Assembly: GCA_030263805.2 (NCBI GenBank)
Contig: CP136011.1
Coordinates: 434,001 to 498,000, forward strand
DNA length: 64,000 bases
Source: Pseudomonas sp. FeN3W
GTDB lineage: Bacteria > Pseudomonadota > Gammaproteobacteria > Pseudomonadales > Pseudomonadaceae
Direction of reading: 5' to 3'
This document shows, piece after piece, positions 54,073 to 62,228 of this stretch. How positions within the stretch are numbered: position 1 is the first letter of the stretch; each line of letters begins with the position of its first letter. Below the pieces are notes generated by a model, which saw only the letters and a list, made by a program, of their open reading frames with translations, was not told where the DNA came from and did no database searches. The position numbers were made by a program, and so were the translations under genes.

Positions 54073-56190
54073 ATGAGTCAGAATCAAGCCATCACATTAG
54101 AAAGCCTGTCGGCCTTACCTACCGTTCAGGAACGCATCGATCTATTGATGAGTCCGCTTAACCCCGGACAGCGCGAAGCTGCCATGCAGCTTGAGGGGCC
54201 TGTGGCCGCGATTGCTGGCGCCGGAGCAGGCAAAACCAAGACCCTGATCCATCGAACCGCGCACCTCTTGGTCAAGGGCGTTCCAGCCACAAGCATCATG
54301 CTTGTCACCTTCACCAACAAAGGGGCTGAAGAGATCAAGACGCGTCTGGAGGCGATGGTGGGCAATAATGCTCAATACATCTCCGCAGGCACCTTTCACT
54401 CCATCATCTTCCGCATCATTCTCAAGGGCAATGCAAGCCATCCTTACATGGAGAAAATCGGCCTGAACATGGAGGAGTGCGCGATCCTTGATGACTCAGA
54501 CTCCAGCGAGCTTTTCAAAGAGGCTATTAAGCTGCTCGGTAAGGATGAGCAGGCCATGATCAAGGAGAAAAGCTGGGATAAGGAGATCGAGGCACTGATG
54601 GCATCGGCTCGTGCTCTGGGACAGGGCCCTGAAGAATTTGCCCGTGAAAAGATTGGCTTTGGGGACAAGGCAGACATCCTTTTTCGCCTGACCCACGATG
54701 TATGGCAGATCTACACACGCCTTTGCCGTGAATCAAATGGTATCGACTTTGATGACATCCTCGTCGTTGCCTCCCGCTTTCTTGAGGCGGCGCCAGATGC
54801 AGCCAAAGAGCTTGCTGAGCGGTATCGCTACCTGATGCTTGATGAATACCAGGACACCAACCCTGTTCAGATGAAAATCATGGACAGCATTGCCAGACAC
54901 CACCAAAACATCTTTGTCGTGGGTGATGAAAAGCAATCGATTTATCGCTTCCGTGGCGCAGATGTCAAAGTCATCCTCGGGTTCAACAAGCGCTACCCCA
55001 AGGCCAAGATCGTCGAGATGGGCCTGAACTATCGGTCGACACTCAGCATCTTGAATGCAGCAAATTGTGTTGCGGGCCAGATGAGCCAGAAGGTCTCTGA
55101 GGGCATGCTCAAAAAAGGCCTGAACAACAACGCAGCCGACAAGCCTGTGGCGCTGGTTCAGTTTGAAAGTGACATCCAGGAGGCCAAGACCATTGCGGCC
55201 TCAATCAGAAAGGAAATGGCGCAAGGCGTGCCGGGTGAGGACATGGCCATCCTGTATCGCTCCCGTGTCCAGAAAAGCCTTATTGAGCGTGAACTGGTCA
55301 GCAGCGGCATCACCTATCAGGTTGTGGGTGACGTGGGCTTTTATCAGCGACGCGAAGTGAAGAACACCATCGCTTTTTTGCGCATGCTGTTTCGTCCATG
55401 GGATTCGATGGCTGTATTGCGCGTGCTTAAAAACACGAGCTTTGGCGTGTCTGACAAGAGCGCGAAGAAGGCCATGGCCAAAGGTCAAACGGCCCACGCC
55501 TTCCTCAAGGAGATGTCTGAAAAATGCCTCAAGGGCAATGAGCCTACGGCAGTTGCGCTAAAGCTCAAGCCTTTGCTGGGCGCCATGCAGTCAATCAGGC
55601 GATTGGTCGCCTACAACGAAGATCATCAGTACATTCGTGACTCCATCGAGCGGCTTTGGAAGGCTTATATGTCATCCAGCGTCAAGCGCGACGCTGAAAA
55701 GGACGAGGGGGCGGCGATTGACGAGGCCATGTCCTCTCGCATGCAAAACGTTAACTTCCTGTTGGATCGATTCTTTACCGACCTCAAAGAGGGCAGGAAG
55801 GCTGAGGACATCATTGATGAACTCAGCATGATGATCGACAACAGCAGCCAGGCGCGCGAGAAGTCGAGCATGGTCAAGATGATGACCATTCACGCATCCA
55901 AGGGGATGGAGTTCAAGCATGTCTACATGCCCGGCATGGATATGGATACCACACCCGGCGAGAATTGCGAAGATTTCGACGAGAAGGAAGAAGAGCGCCG
56001 GATTTTCTATGTGGGAATGACGCGCGCCATGGAAAAGCTGGTGATCACATTTGCCAAAACCAAGGTCAAGTATGGTCAGAAAATGGTTACCACGCCATCT
56101 CCGTATCTTGGTGAACTCAGCAGGGCGTTGAACCAGGACATCTTGATCTATAAGGCCAAAACACCTTATCGTGACGGCCCTTCCCGATAG
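54073..56190 (+). CDS. UvrD/Rep/PcrA-type helicase
   Basis: This is a superfamily 1A 3'-5' helicase. The 705-residue product has the Q motif (LNPGQREA), Walker A GAGAGKTK (49-56), motif Ia (TFTNKGAEEI), motif II (LMLDEYQDTN), motif III (GDEKQSIYRFRGAD), motif IV (LNYRST), motif V (HASKGMEFKHVY) and motif VI (VGMTRAMEKL). These are all of the usual set. It acts in repair, replication restart or rolling-circle-type unwinding. Distinguishing UvrD, Rep and PcrA is not possible from motifs alone. AGGGA precedes the start. Confidence 0.94.
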   Translation: MSQNQAITLESLSALPTVQERIDLLMSPLNPGQREAAMQLEGPVAAIAGAGAGKTKTLIHRTAHLLVKGVPATSIMLVTFTNKGAEEIKTRLEAMVGNNAQYISAGTFHSIIFRIILKGNASHPYMEKIGLNMEECAILDDSDSSELFKEAIKLLGKDEQAMIKEKSWDKEIEALMASARALGQGPEEFAREKIGFGDKADILFRLTHDVWQIYTRLCRESNGIDFDDILVVASRFLEAAPDAAKELAERYRYLMLDEYQDTNPVQMKIMDSIARHHQNIFVVGDEKQSIYRFRGADVKVILGFNKRYPKAKIVEMGLNYRSTLSILNAANCVAGQMSQKVSEGMLKKGLNNNAADKPVALVQFESDIQEAKTIAASIRKEMAQGVPGEDMAILYRSRVQKSLIERELVSSGITYQVVGDVGFYQRREVKNTIAFLRMLFRPWDSMAVLRVLKNTSFGVSDKSAKKAMAKGQTAHAFLKEMSEKCLKGNEPTAVALKLKPLLGAMQSIRRLVAYNEDHQYIRDSIERLWKAYMSSSVKRDAEKDEGAAIDEAMSSRMQNVNFLLDRFFTDLKEGRKAEDIIDELSMMIDNSSQAREKSSMVKMMTIHASKGMEFKHVYMPGMDMDTTPGENCEDFDEKEEERRIFYVGMTRAMEKLVITFAKTKVKYGQKMVTTPSPYLGELSRALNQDILIYKAKTPYRDGPSR

Positions 56191-56197
56191 CGCATAA

Positions 56198-56226
56198 TTG
56201 ACAAGCTTGTCAAATCCAGCTATACT
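56198..56226 (+). promoter_or_regulatory. Promoter overlapped by a 16-bp palindrome
   Basis: TTGACA (56198-56203) and TATACT (56221-56226) have the optimal 17-base spacer. The perfect palindrome TTGACAAGCTTGTCAA (56198-56213) covers the -35 and part of the spacer, as a repressor operator would. It drives the permuted-SbcC operon. Confidence 0.82.
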
Positions 56227-56246
56227 CATTGTCAATAAACGAATTC

Positions 56247-56273
56247 CCTAAAGGCTTGAAAGGAGCCTTTAGG
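56247..56273 (+). promoter_or_regulatory. 5' leader hairpin with a Shine-Dalgarno-like loop
   Basis: Nine-base perfect arms CCTAAAGGC and GCCTTTAGG enclose a loop TTGAAAGGA that contains a ribosome-binding-like AAAGGA. It lies in the 5' leader, 27 bases before the first ATG of the operon. It could be a translational control element or a protein-binding RNA site. Confidence 0.55.
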
Positions 56274-56300
56274 CGATCCCGCTGACATGAGGATATCCAC

Positions 56301-56624
56301 ATGACCCAAGCCGCCGCAAGTGACCTGACCACTCAGCTTTCCAAACTGCGCGAGCAGGAGAAAACAAACCGAGAGGCCGAGATCCGCTTGCTTGCCGAGC
56401 AGGACAGTATCGAGCGTGAGCTCGCAGCGGCCCAGGCAGAGGCTATCGGCAAATTCGAGACAGCCGATCTTGGTAAGCTTCGCGGCCTTTATCAGCAGTA
56501 CGTCGAACAGGACAAGCAGGCAGTTTCTGTGTTCGCTGATGTAGTAACCCGCCGAGCGGCCATGCTTGAAGACATTCAGCGGCGCCTTGCTGCCCATCGT
56601 GCTGGCCAGACACAAAAGGCTTGA
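56301..56624 (+). CDS. Small coiled-coil protein of the SbcC-like operon
   Basis: The 107-residue product is one long heptad-rich helix broken in the middle by a short turn (about residues 44-52), rich in Glu, Gln and Arg. It lacks cysteines. It directly precedes the Rad50-like gene, with the stop just before the next start. It may complete the coiled-coil arm of the permuted protein. No family is recognised. Confidence 0.68.
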   Translation: MTQAAASDLTTQLSKLREQEKTNREAEIRLLAEQDSIERELAAAQAEAIGKFETADLGKLRGLYQQYVEQDKQAVSVFADVVTRRAAMLEDIQRRLAAHRAGQTQKA

Positions 56625-56629
56625 ATCCC

Positions 56630-58507
56630 ATGAGCGCCATGAATCTCGAAGACCTTGCCCTGTCTGTCAGAAGGCTCGAACAGGCGGAAGTGGGCATGCA
56701 GGAAAGTGCCCGGATTGCTCAGCAGGACTTAGCTCGAATTGCTGTCGAAATGTCAGATACCGAGCGATTCCTGCTGCGCAAGGATGACATGCTCGCCGCC
56801 TTGAATCGTCTTCAGATCAAGGCTCAGGAAAAGAACAAAGGTCTTTTCGAGAACCTTTTGACCAATCTGATCCAGGAAGTCATTCCGGGTAAAAAAGATC
56901 AGGTTGTATTAACCAGCACGCTCAAAAACAACCGTGCCAATCTCGATTTTGACATCCTCTGCAATGGTGAGCTTGAGAACATCATCAAGGACAAGGGTGG
57001 CTCGATTGCCAATATCGTTGCCATGGGGCTTCGCTTCATCGTTCTGGCTCGGCATCCCAATCGTCGCATCCTCCTGCTTGATGAGGCCGACTGCCATCTC
57101 AAGAGTGAGTACATCCCTGCCTTCGCAGCTGTGATGCGTCAGCTGGCAGTAAAAATGGGTATTCAGGTTCTGTACATCAGTCATCACTCTGCCACCAATT
57201 TCGTGGGTTACGGGCGCGTGATCGATATCTATCGAGAGTCTGGCAAGACCCATTCGCGCGTGCTTCACGAAGAAAGCGATGAAGACAAGGCTATCGAGTC
57301 AATGAGTGCCTTCCGTTATATCCGACTTCGTGATTACGGCCCCCATGAAAACCTGCTCGTTGAGCTTTCTCCCGGCCTGAACGTCATCACGGGTGACGTA
57401 GACCTTGGCAAGAGCAAGGTGATTCAGGCTGTAGCGGATCTTCTTGAAAACAATGGAGAGGAGCGCCGAATCCGCCATAACCGCCCCTTCTTCAATGTCG
57501 AGATTGGCCTGGAAGAGGGTATGAGCCTGAGCTGGGATTATCAGCGCAAGGGCTCTAAGCGAACCCGTATGGTGCTCAAGGATGCGCAGGGTCAGGAGAT
57601 CGAAACCTCTGACTCAGGTACTGGCGTGCCTGAGTGGCTGGATATGTATCTTTCGATGCCGCTGGTGAGCGGCGAGAGCATTCATGTTCACGATCAGAAA
57701 CACCCGCATTACCTGCTGTCCGAGACCGAGTACACCTCCATCAAGCGGGCTGAAATGTTGCCGCTTGGTCGAGAGTCCAGGGATGTTCAGCGCATGATTC
57801 AGCTGTTTAACAGCAAGCTCGCTTCCGCCCGACAGGATTTCACCCGGCTGCAAAAAGAGCTCAATCAGGTCAAGAACACGCTGGCCATCCTGGCGCCCGT
57901 CCTCGATGAGCCGATGGATCTGGATGGTCTGCATGAAGGGATGGTGGGCATCCGTGCGATGGTGGCTGATCATGCGAAGCTGCAACAGAGCATTCAGCGT
58001 ATCGAAAGCCTGGTGTCGATCTCCGAAGACATGAAGACACTGATGGGCGATCTCAAGGCGCAAGCGCCCGCTGACGTAGCGCTCAAGGCCACACCAGAGA
58101 TGAGAAAGACCATTGTCGACTTGCAGTCAGCAAGTGCGCGCAGGGATATTCTGGCCGAACTTGCAGGCATCCCGAAGGCTGTTGATGCGCCAACGCTCAA
58201 GGATGTGGAAGGCGTGAAGTCAATTGGGATCCGCCTTGGCAGCCTAAGCAAGATTTCGGAAATGATGAAGGGCCTCAAAACACTTGAGAAGGCCCCAGTC
58301 ATTGAGCTTAAGGCATCTGCTGAAATGGTTGCCACCCTGGCGAGTCTTGAGTCAAAAACCACCCGGCGCAAGGAGTTGGTTGATCAGCTTGGCATCTGCA
58401 AGCTGACGGCAGAAAAAGTCGCCTCGGCCAAGTCAGTCCTCTTTACCAAAATGGGTGGCATTTGCCCCACCTGCGAAAAACCACTGGAAGGTCACAACCA
58501 TGATTGA
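56630..58507 (+). CDS. Rad50/SbcC-like ATPase with swapped halves
   Basis: The start at ATG 56630 has AAGG about 10 bases upstream; a TTG at 56621 is possible. The chain of 625 residues holds the two ABC half-domains in reverse order. Residues 1-70 are coil; about 115-215 carry a KGGS signature-like motif and the Walker B with D-loop (ILLLDEADCHL), then a switch histidine (YISHHS). Only then, about 228-290, come a beta-strand block and a P-loop GDVDLGKS (about 255-262). A long coiled coil follows (about 385-600), and a CPTC motif near residues 612-615 ends the chain, like the zinc hook. Normal Rad50 is Walker A - coil - hook - coil - Walker B. A circular permutation at the hook fits. It overlaps the Mre11-like gene by 8 bases. 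Confidence 0.82.
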   Translation: MSAMNLEDLALSVRRLEQAEVGMQESARIAQQDLARIAVEMSDTERFLLRKDDMLAALNRLQIKAQEKNKGLFENLLTNLIQEVIPGKKDQVVLTSTLKNNRANLDFDILCNGELENIIKDKGGSIANIVAMGLRFIVLARHPNRRILLLDEADCHLKSEYIPAFAAVMRQLAVKMGIQVLYISHHSATNFVGYGRVIDIYRESGKTHSRVLHEESDEDKAIESMSAFRYIRLRDYGPHENLLVELSPGLNVITGDVDLGKSKVIQAVADLLENNGEERRIRHNRPFFNVEIGLEEGMSLSWDYQRKGSKRTRMVLKDAQGQEIETSDSGTGVPEWLDMYLSMPLVSGESIHVHDQKHPHYLLSETEYTSIKRAEMLPLGRESRDVQRMIQLFNSKLASARQDFTRLQKELNQVKNTLAILAPVLDEPMDLDGLHEGMVGIRAMVADHAKLQQSIQRIESLVSISEDMKTLMGDLKAQAPADVALKATPEMRKTIVDLQSASARRDILAELAGIPKAVDAPTLKDVEGVKSIGIRLGSLSKISEMMKGLKTLEKAPVIELKASAEMVATLASLESKTTRRKELVDQLGICKLTAEKVASAKSVLFTKMGGICPTCEKPLEGHNHD

Positions 58508-59396
58508 ATTCAGCCCCCAGAATGTCGATTTGCAGGTCGTCAGCGGCTTCAAGGGTATCCTGGTAATCGGGGATCCTCTTTTAGGCCCCCACAAGCGTGT
58601 TGGGCGTGTTGATGACGTCTGGCAGGCAGGCCTTGCCAAGCTCGAAAGTGCATTGGCGCTTGCTGAGTCCAATCAATGGATGCCGCTTATCGTTGGTGAT
58701 GTGCTGCATGACGCGCGTGACATTGGTCAGCTACTTCCGCTGATCCAGCTACTCAAGGGCAAGCGAGCAGTGCTTCTGCCTCGCAATGCTCGATGGGCAG
58801 AGCGCAACCAGGGCCATTTGGCCGCCATTCTTCAAGCCTCGGGGGTGGCTTCTGTCGCAGGGTTCTCAGCCAAGAGATTCCAGATTCCGATTGCCCATGA
58901 AGGGGCCTGGATCAACCTGACGCTTGAGGCCAACACCTCGTGGGGCGGTCATGTTCGATTGGAGCCTGGCAGCAAGCCGAAAATGGTGATTCCTGAGTTG
59001 GGTCTGTCCATCGAGACGAGCTCGGGTCTTCCGACCATTGAAGGTGATGCAAAAGGTAGCCGGATCGAAGCAGGGCGCCTGCTGCGCCTTTCAAACGCAG
59101 AAGAGGGGCAGACTGTTTGCGTGTTTTCCTTGACGGTGGATGGTGTTCAGCAACACCAGCTTGAAATCACCCCTATCGTTTTCTCTGATAGCGCAAACAA
59201 TGCGCTGGTCAAGAATATCGAGCTCAACCGCGATAGCCTGTTTGTAGACAAATTACGTGCTTCAACCGAAGAGGCTCTGGAGGAAGAGGGTAAGGGCAGC
59301 CTTGTTGCATTGATTGGAGACGTCTGCAAGGAGCTGGAGTCTGACAGCTGGATTGAGGAAACTCTTCTGTCACTCGCAAACGAAGTTGCAGCATGA
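58500..59396 (+). CDS. Degenerate Mre11/SbcD-like protein
   Basis: The ATG at 58500 overlaps the SbcC-like stop (ATGATTGA), and AAGG is 8 bases upstream. The 298-residue product starts with a metallophosphoesterase-like pattern: ILVIGDPLLG where active proteins have GD.H, then DD, GDVLHDARD (the GD box), and RNARW where active proteins have GNHD. So the first Asp and second GD are kept, while the catalytic His and the GNHD are lost. The nuclease is probably inactive. Mre11 normally forms a complex with Rad50, so this is likely the partner of the upstream protein and a structural or regulatory subunit. Confidence 0.7.
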   Translation: MIEFSPQNVDLQVVSGFKGILVIGDPLLGPHKRVGRVDDVWQAGLAKLESALALAESNQWMPLIVGDVLHDARDIGQLLPLIQLLKGKRAVLLPRNARWAERNQGHLAAILQASGVASVAGFSAKRFQIPIAHEGAWINLTLEANTSWGGHVRLEPGSKPKMVIPELGLSIETSSGLPTIEGDAKGSRIEAGRLLRLSNAEEGQTVCVFSLTVDGVQQHQLEITPIVFSDSANNALVKNIELNRDSLFVDKLRASTEEALEEEGKGSLVALIGDVCKELESDSWIEETLLSLANEVAA

Positions 59397-59416
59397 ATCG
59401 ATGTCGAGGTGAAACC

Positions 59417-59821
59417 ATGCACTACTTGAGCGCGGAATTTATGACGGCCAAAAGGCTCTCTCCAAAGCAGGTTCCAGCCAAAATCAAGGCGGGATGGGTG
59501 TGGAGGAAATTAGTTCCTGGCTTTGGTACGGCAGGTGGGGCAGGAAGCTATCGCCGAGCACTGGTATCACCGGATGGCGTTGTTGCGTTTGTCAGTGACA
59601 GGGCCCCTGGGATTGAATTGCTGGACACGTTGCCCGAGCTATTGGTTGACTATCACCTGGTAGCCTTGGAAGTGCCATATGAGCAGCGCGCTGAGGCATC
59701 GGCGAGAGGCGCGGTGTGGATTGGGCACAAGAAGGTCTGGGCATGCGCGCCTGATCGCTCCATCGAGTTTTCGCAGTGGATATCGGGCGAGCCGCTCATA
59801 TTCGATCTAATGAGCGACTAG
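59417..59821 (+). CDS. DUF5710-domain protein
   Basis: The ATG at 59417 has GAGGTG 6 bases upstream. The 134-residue product has a C-terminal DUF5710 pattern: LEVPYEQRAEASARGAVW, then KKVWACAP and a final F.QW segment. DUF5710 is frequent in plasmid and conjugative proteins and may bind nucleic acid. The N-terminal half is basic and not recognised. It is the last gene of the operon; a hairpin follows. Confidence 0.75.
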   Translation: MHYLSAEFMTAKRLSPKQVPAKIKAGWVWRKLVPGFGTAGGAGSYRRALVSPDGVVAFVSDRAPGIELLDTLPELLVDYHLVALEVPYEQRAEASARGAVWIGHKKVWACAPDRSIEFSQWISGEPLIFDLMSD

Positions 59822-59851
59822 GCGGGTGCCTTCGCAAAAAATCGTCAAATT

Positions 59852-59867
59852 CGCCCGCTTGCGGGCG
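59852..59867 (+). terminator. Hairpin after the SbcC-like operon
   Basis: CGCCCGC and GCGGGCG arms with a 2-base loop are followed by a weak GCTTGTC stretch. The loop is short and the U-run poor, so terminator activity is tentative. Confidence 0.5.
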
Positions 59868-59922
59868 GCTTGTCTTAAGCTGATGACGTGTTGGCGAGTG
59901 GGTCGATGAATACTCCCACTCA

Positions 59923-61260
59923 TCATGCTGCGCATGATAAGGGGTATCTGCTCTTCGTTCCCCAGAGGGTCGAGAGCGTCACCGGTATTCTCGGTGCTGC
60001 GCAGGAACTTTGGCCTTTCGCAGCCTGCTCATCCTTTCGGTGAGTCAGTTTTAACACCATGGCCCAGTATCGGGCCGCAATGTTGTAACTGGCATTCAGA
60101 TCACAGTTGTATTTCTTGCCTGTGCTGAAGGTTGCCAGTTCGTACTGTTTAGGATCGCGCTTGAGTTTTCCAGATCCGTCATAGGCCCAGGAAGACGTTC
60201 CTCTGGCATACATGTACACCACTTTCCCGCCCATCTCGACAAACTTCATCTCGATCAGGTTGGCGAGCCTGCGGTGCAGCCATTGATGGAACTTTTGCTT
60301 CAGCGCTGAACGCTTGCGCCCGCCTTGCGGGCGCCAGCCTTTCAAGTGCTCCAGCACTATCGTGTCAGCCTGGTGTTCACGGGCAAAGTCGACCAGCTGA
60401 CGGGAAGTCAGCTGCGCGATCTGCTCGTTAATATGCCGGGCCTTACGGTAATGGCCTTTGCAGAATCCCTTGCTCAGTACAGCGGTTTTACGCGCTTTTT
60501 GGCGAATGGTATTCGCCCGTTGGTTACGCCGGTCTATGTCGGCTGCGGGGTGGAAAAATCCACGCGCAGTCACAGTGCCGGATGAAGTCACCACGCTGGC
60601 CGTTGCCAGGGTGTTGATGCCGATATCCACCGCCAATACCCGTTGACGGTTGGTCAGACGTGCCGGTGTCAACGACACTGGCACCGAGAGATGAATCGAT
60701 TTCCCGATGATCAGCGAAGGGGATTTTAATTCACCCTGGGTATGGCGCTGACGCGTTGCTTTAATAGGGATCTGGTGCCACAACCACTCTTTACCATCCC
60801 ACAGCTTGAGTGAGGCAGTTTTGAACGTGTCGTCGAGCTTGTACAGCTGACCTCGGTACAACGCTGGATAACAGCCAGAAACGGGGTTGAATACAGGCGG
60901 CTTGGCGTGTGCATGCTTACGCTTACCATCGAGCCAATCGCTATAGCGGCTCATGTACGACGAGACCTGGCCATACGCAAAATTAATGGCAGCACGACGC
61001 AGATAAGATGGGAATTTGTAAAAGCGATTATTGAAATACTGATGCTTGGGCTGAGGGTTTTTCGTGGTCGGATGCATCAGCCGCTCAACGGCAGGCATGA
61101 ACGCAGGCTCATTGGCCAACTTGGGCCAGTTGTTGAGGATGACAATGCACAGGGCGCGGCAATAAGCACGGTACTCATTGACCGTGAGCTGCGCCAATCT
61201 CTGCTGTTCGGCGGTGGCTTGAAGCGGCCACTTATCCGTGCGTATAATTGCCTTTGCCAT
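59923..61260 (-). CDS. tnpB: TnpB lacking the zinc finger
   Basis: I chose the ATG at 61260 (MAKAIIRTDKWPLQ). The 445-residue product has the RuvC residues: Asp in LAVDIGINT, Glu in TIVLEHLKGW and Asp in YNCDLNASYN. The usual CPxC/CxxC zinc finger between motifs II and III is replaced by ARGTSSW...LATFSTGKKYN with only one cysteine. The N-terminal region has the family's FPSYLRRAAI motif. It is divergent from tnpA with 22 bases between the starts. The C terminus overlaps the hairpin at 59922. The protein could be an active omega-RNA nuclease; the missing finger is seen in some subgroups. Confidence 0.88.
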   Translation of the reverse strand: MAKAIIRTDKWPLQATAEQQRLAQLTVNEYRAYCRALCIVILNNWPKLANEPAFMPAVERLMHPTTKNPQPKHQYFNNRFYKFPSYLRRAAINFAYGQVSSYMSRYSDWLDGKRKHAHAKPPVFNPVSGCYPALYRGQLYKLDDTFKTASLKLWDGKEWLWHQIPIKATRQRHTQGELKSPSLIIGKSIHLSVPVSLTPARLTNRQRVLAVDIGINTLATASVVTSSGTVTARGFFHPAADIDRRNQRANTIRQKARKTAVLSKGFCKGHYRKARHINEQIAQLTSRQLVDFAREHQADTIVLEHLKGWRPQGGRKRSALKQKFHQWLHRRLANLIEMKFVEMGGKVVYMYARGTSSWAYDGSGKLKRDPKQYELATFSTGKKYNCDLNASYNIAARYWAMVLKLTHRKDEQAAKGQSSCAAPRIPVTLSTLWGTKSRYPLSCAA

Positions 61261-61282
61261 AGTTGAATTATGGGTGGAGTGC

Positions 61283-61708
61283 GTGGAGATTTCAAGCCTT
61301 AAAACCGTCAATCACAGTGCTTACAGGCTCTATTACCATTTGGTGTTGGTAATGAAGTATCGGCACAAGTGCCTGAACTCAGCCATGCTAATGCGCATGG
61401 AGGAGTTATTTGGCGACCTGCTGGTCAAATGGGATGGTCGCCTGGTGGAATTTGGTGGTGAAGGTGACCACGTACACCTACTGTTCGAAACAGCGCCGAC
61501 CACCAAATTGTCAGACCTGGTGAAGAACCTGAAATCGGTGACGGCACGCAAAATGCGGCAGGAGTTTGCGGAAGAGCTAGCGCCCTATTATTGGAAGCCC
61601 TATTTCTGGAATCACGCCTACGCGTTAATCAGTGTCGGCGGCAGAGCCAATATCGAAACCTTGCTGAAGTACATCGAAAACCAAGATGATCCTCGCAAGC
61701 TCGGATAG
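61283..61708 (+). CDS. tnpA: TnpA, Y1 HUH transposase
   Basis: From GTG 61283 (GTG at 61274 is also in frame) the product has 141 residues. The HUH motif is intact as His63-Val-His65 (DHVHLL), and the catalytic Tyr is Tyr130 in LLKYIENQ. The Lys/Arg pair for the flipped base and the Trp-Lys-Pro-Tyr loop are present. This copy looks active, in contrast to the transposase at 18,729 with Tyr-Val-His. Confidence 0.9.
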   Translation: MEISSLKTVNHSAYRLYYHLVLVMKYRHKCLNSAMLMRMEELFGDLLVKWDGRLVEFGGEGDHVHLLFETAPTTKLSDLVKNLKSVTARKMRQEFAEELAPYYWKPYFWNHAYALISVGGRANIETLLKYIENQDDPRKLG

Positions 61709-61767
61709 CGCCTAGACTAGCGTATCATGCTGCGCATGAAACGTAGTATGCGGCGCTAAAATCTTGA

Positions 61768-62217
61768 TCAAAATCCCATCGCCATCGCATGGCCTTCCTG
61801 TTGAGGTTGTGCGCGCGTTTGCTGGCTCCTTCCAAGGTGCATCTCAAGGCACTTCCAGCCAGCATGCCGGGTATCGACCAATAACTGACTTTCATAACCT
61901 CGCATAAAAAATCCTTTATCCACCAGCCTTTCGGCGTTGACGAGCTGCTTGATGGGAACATCAACCGCCACCATGTTTACGCCGGAGCGCTGAGCGCCCT
62001 TTGCTTGACGGTGAATATGCTTGAACAAATCAAGCATGTCGGCAGAAGGTGTCTCCATCATGTCAGCATAGACTTTTAATCCCTGGTTCAGCGCGTCCTT
62101 TTCGTGGCGAGCAAAAACCCTGAAGACCAGGAAATCGTCAGGGTATGAGGGCGCAATGGGTTGCACCTCCCAGAGTTTAAGCTGTGGGTCAAAACCCACG
62201 TAGTACGTTTCTCTCAT
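61768..62217 (-). CDS. Hypothetical protein next to the IS element
   Basis: The product from ATG 62217 has 149 residues, is soluble, and starts with METYYVGFD-like strands. It has a helical core (KDALNQGLKVYADMM) and a charged C terminus ending HAMAMGF. No family is recognised. The coding end lies about 30 bases from the IS element, and it lies 11 bases downstream of the next gene's stop on the same strand. Confidence 0.65.
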   Translation of the reverse strand: MRETYYVGFDPQLKLWEVQPIAPSYPDDFLVFRVFARHEKDALNQGLKVYADMMETPSADMLDLFKHIHRQAKGAQRSGVNMVAVDVPIKQLVNAERLVDKGFFMRGYESQLLVDTRHAGWKCLEMHLGRSQQTRAQPQQEGHAMAMGF

Positions 62218-62228
62218 GTTGTTCTCAC

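Larger units (their letters stand above)
59922..61739 (-). mobile_element. IS200/IS605-family element, third copy type
   Basis: This element has a minus-strand tnpB and a divergent plus-strand tnpA. The same 16-base palindromic hairpin sequence, ATCATGCTGCGCATGA, occurs at 59922-59937 and 61724-61739, at the outer sides of both genes. The exact ends lie at or beyond these hairpins, perhaps at 59,900 and 61,750. Neither end resembles the elements at 18,666 and 46,322, so it is a different subfamily. Confidence 0.82.

Noticed and set aside
28396..56237. TGTCAATA motif shared upstream of four genes (28396, 40366, 54001 and 56230)
   Set aside because: At 40366 and 54001 it is the reverse complement of a -35 TTGACA for a minus-strand gene (the related TGTCAA at 33346 is likewise the dnaB -35). 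The other two fit no common regulator; an 8-mer would occur about twice by chance in this length.
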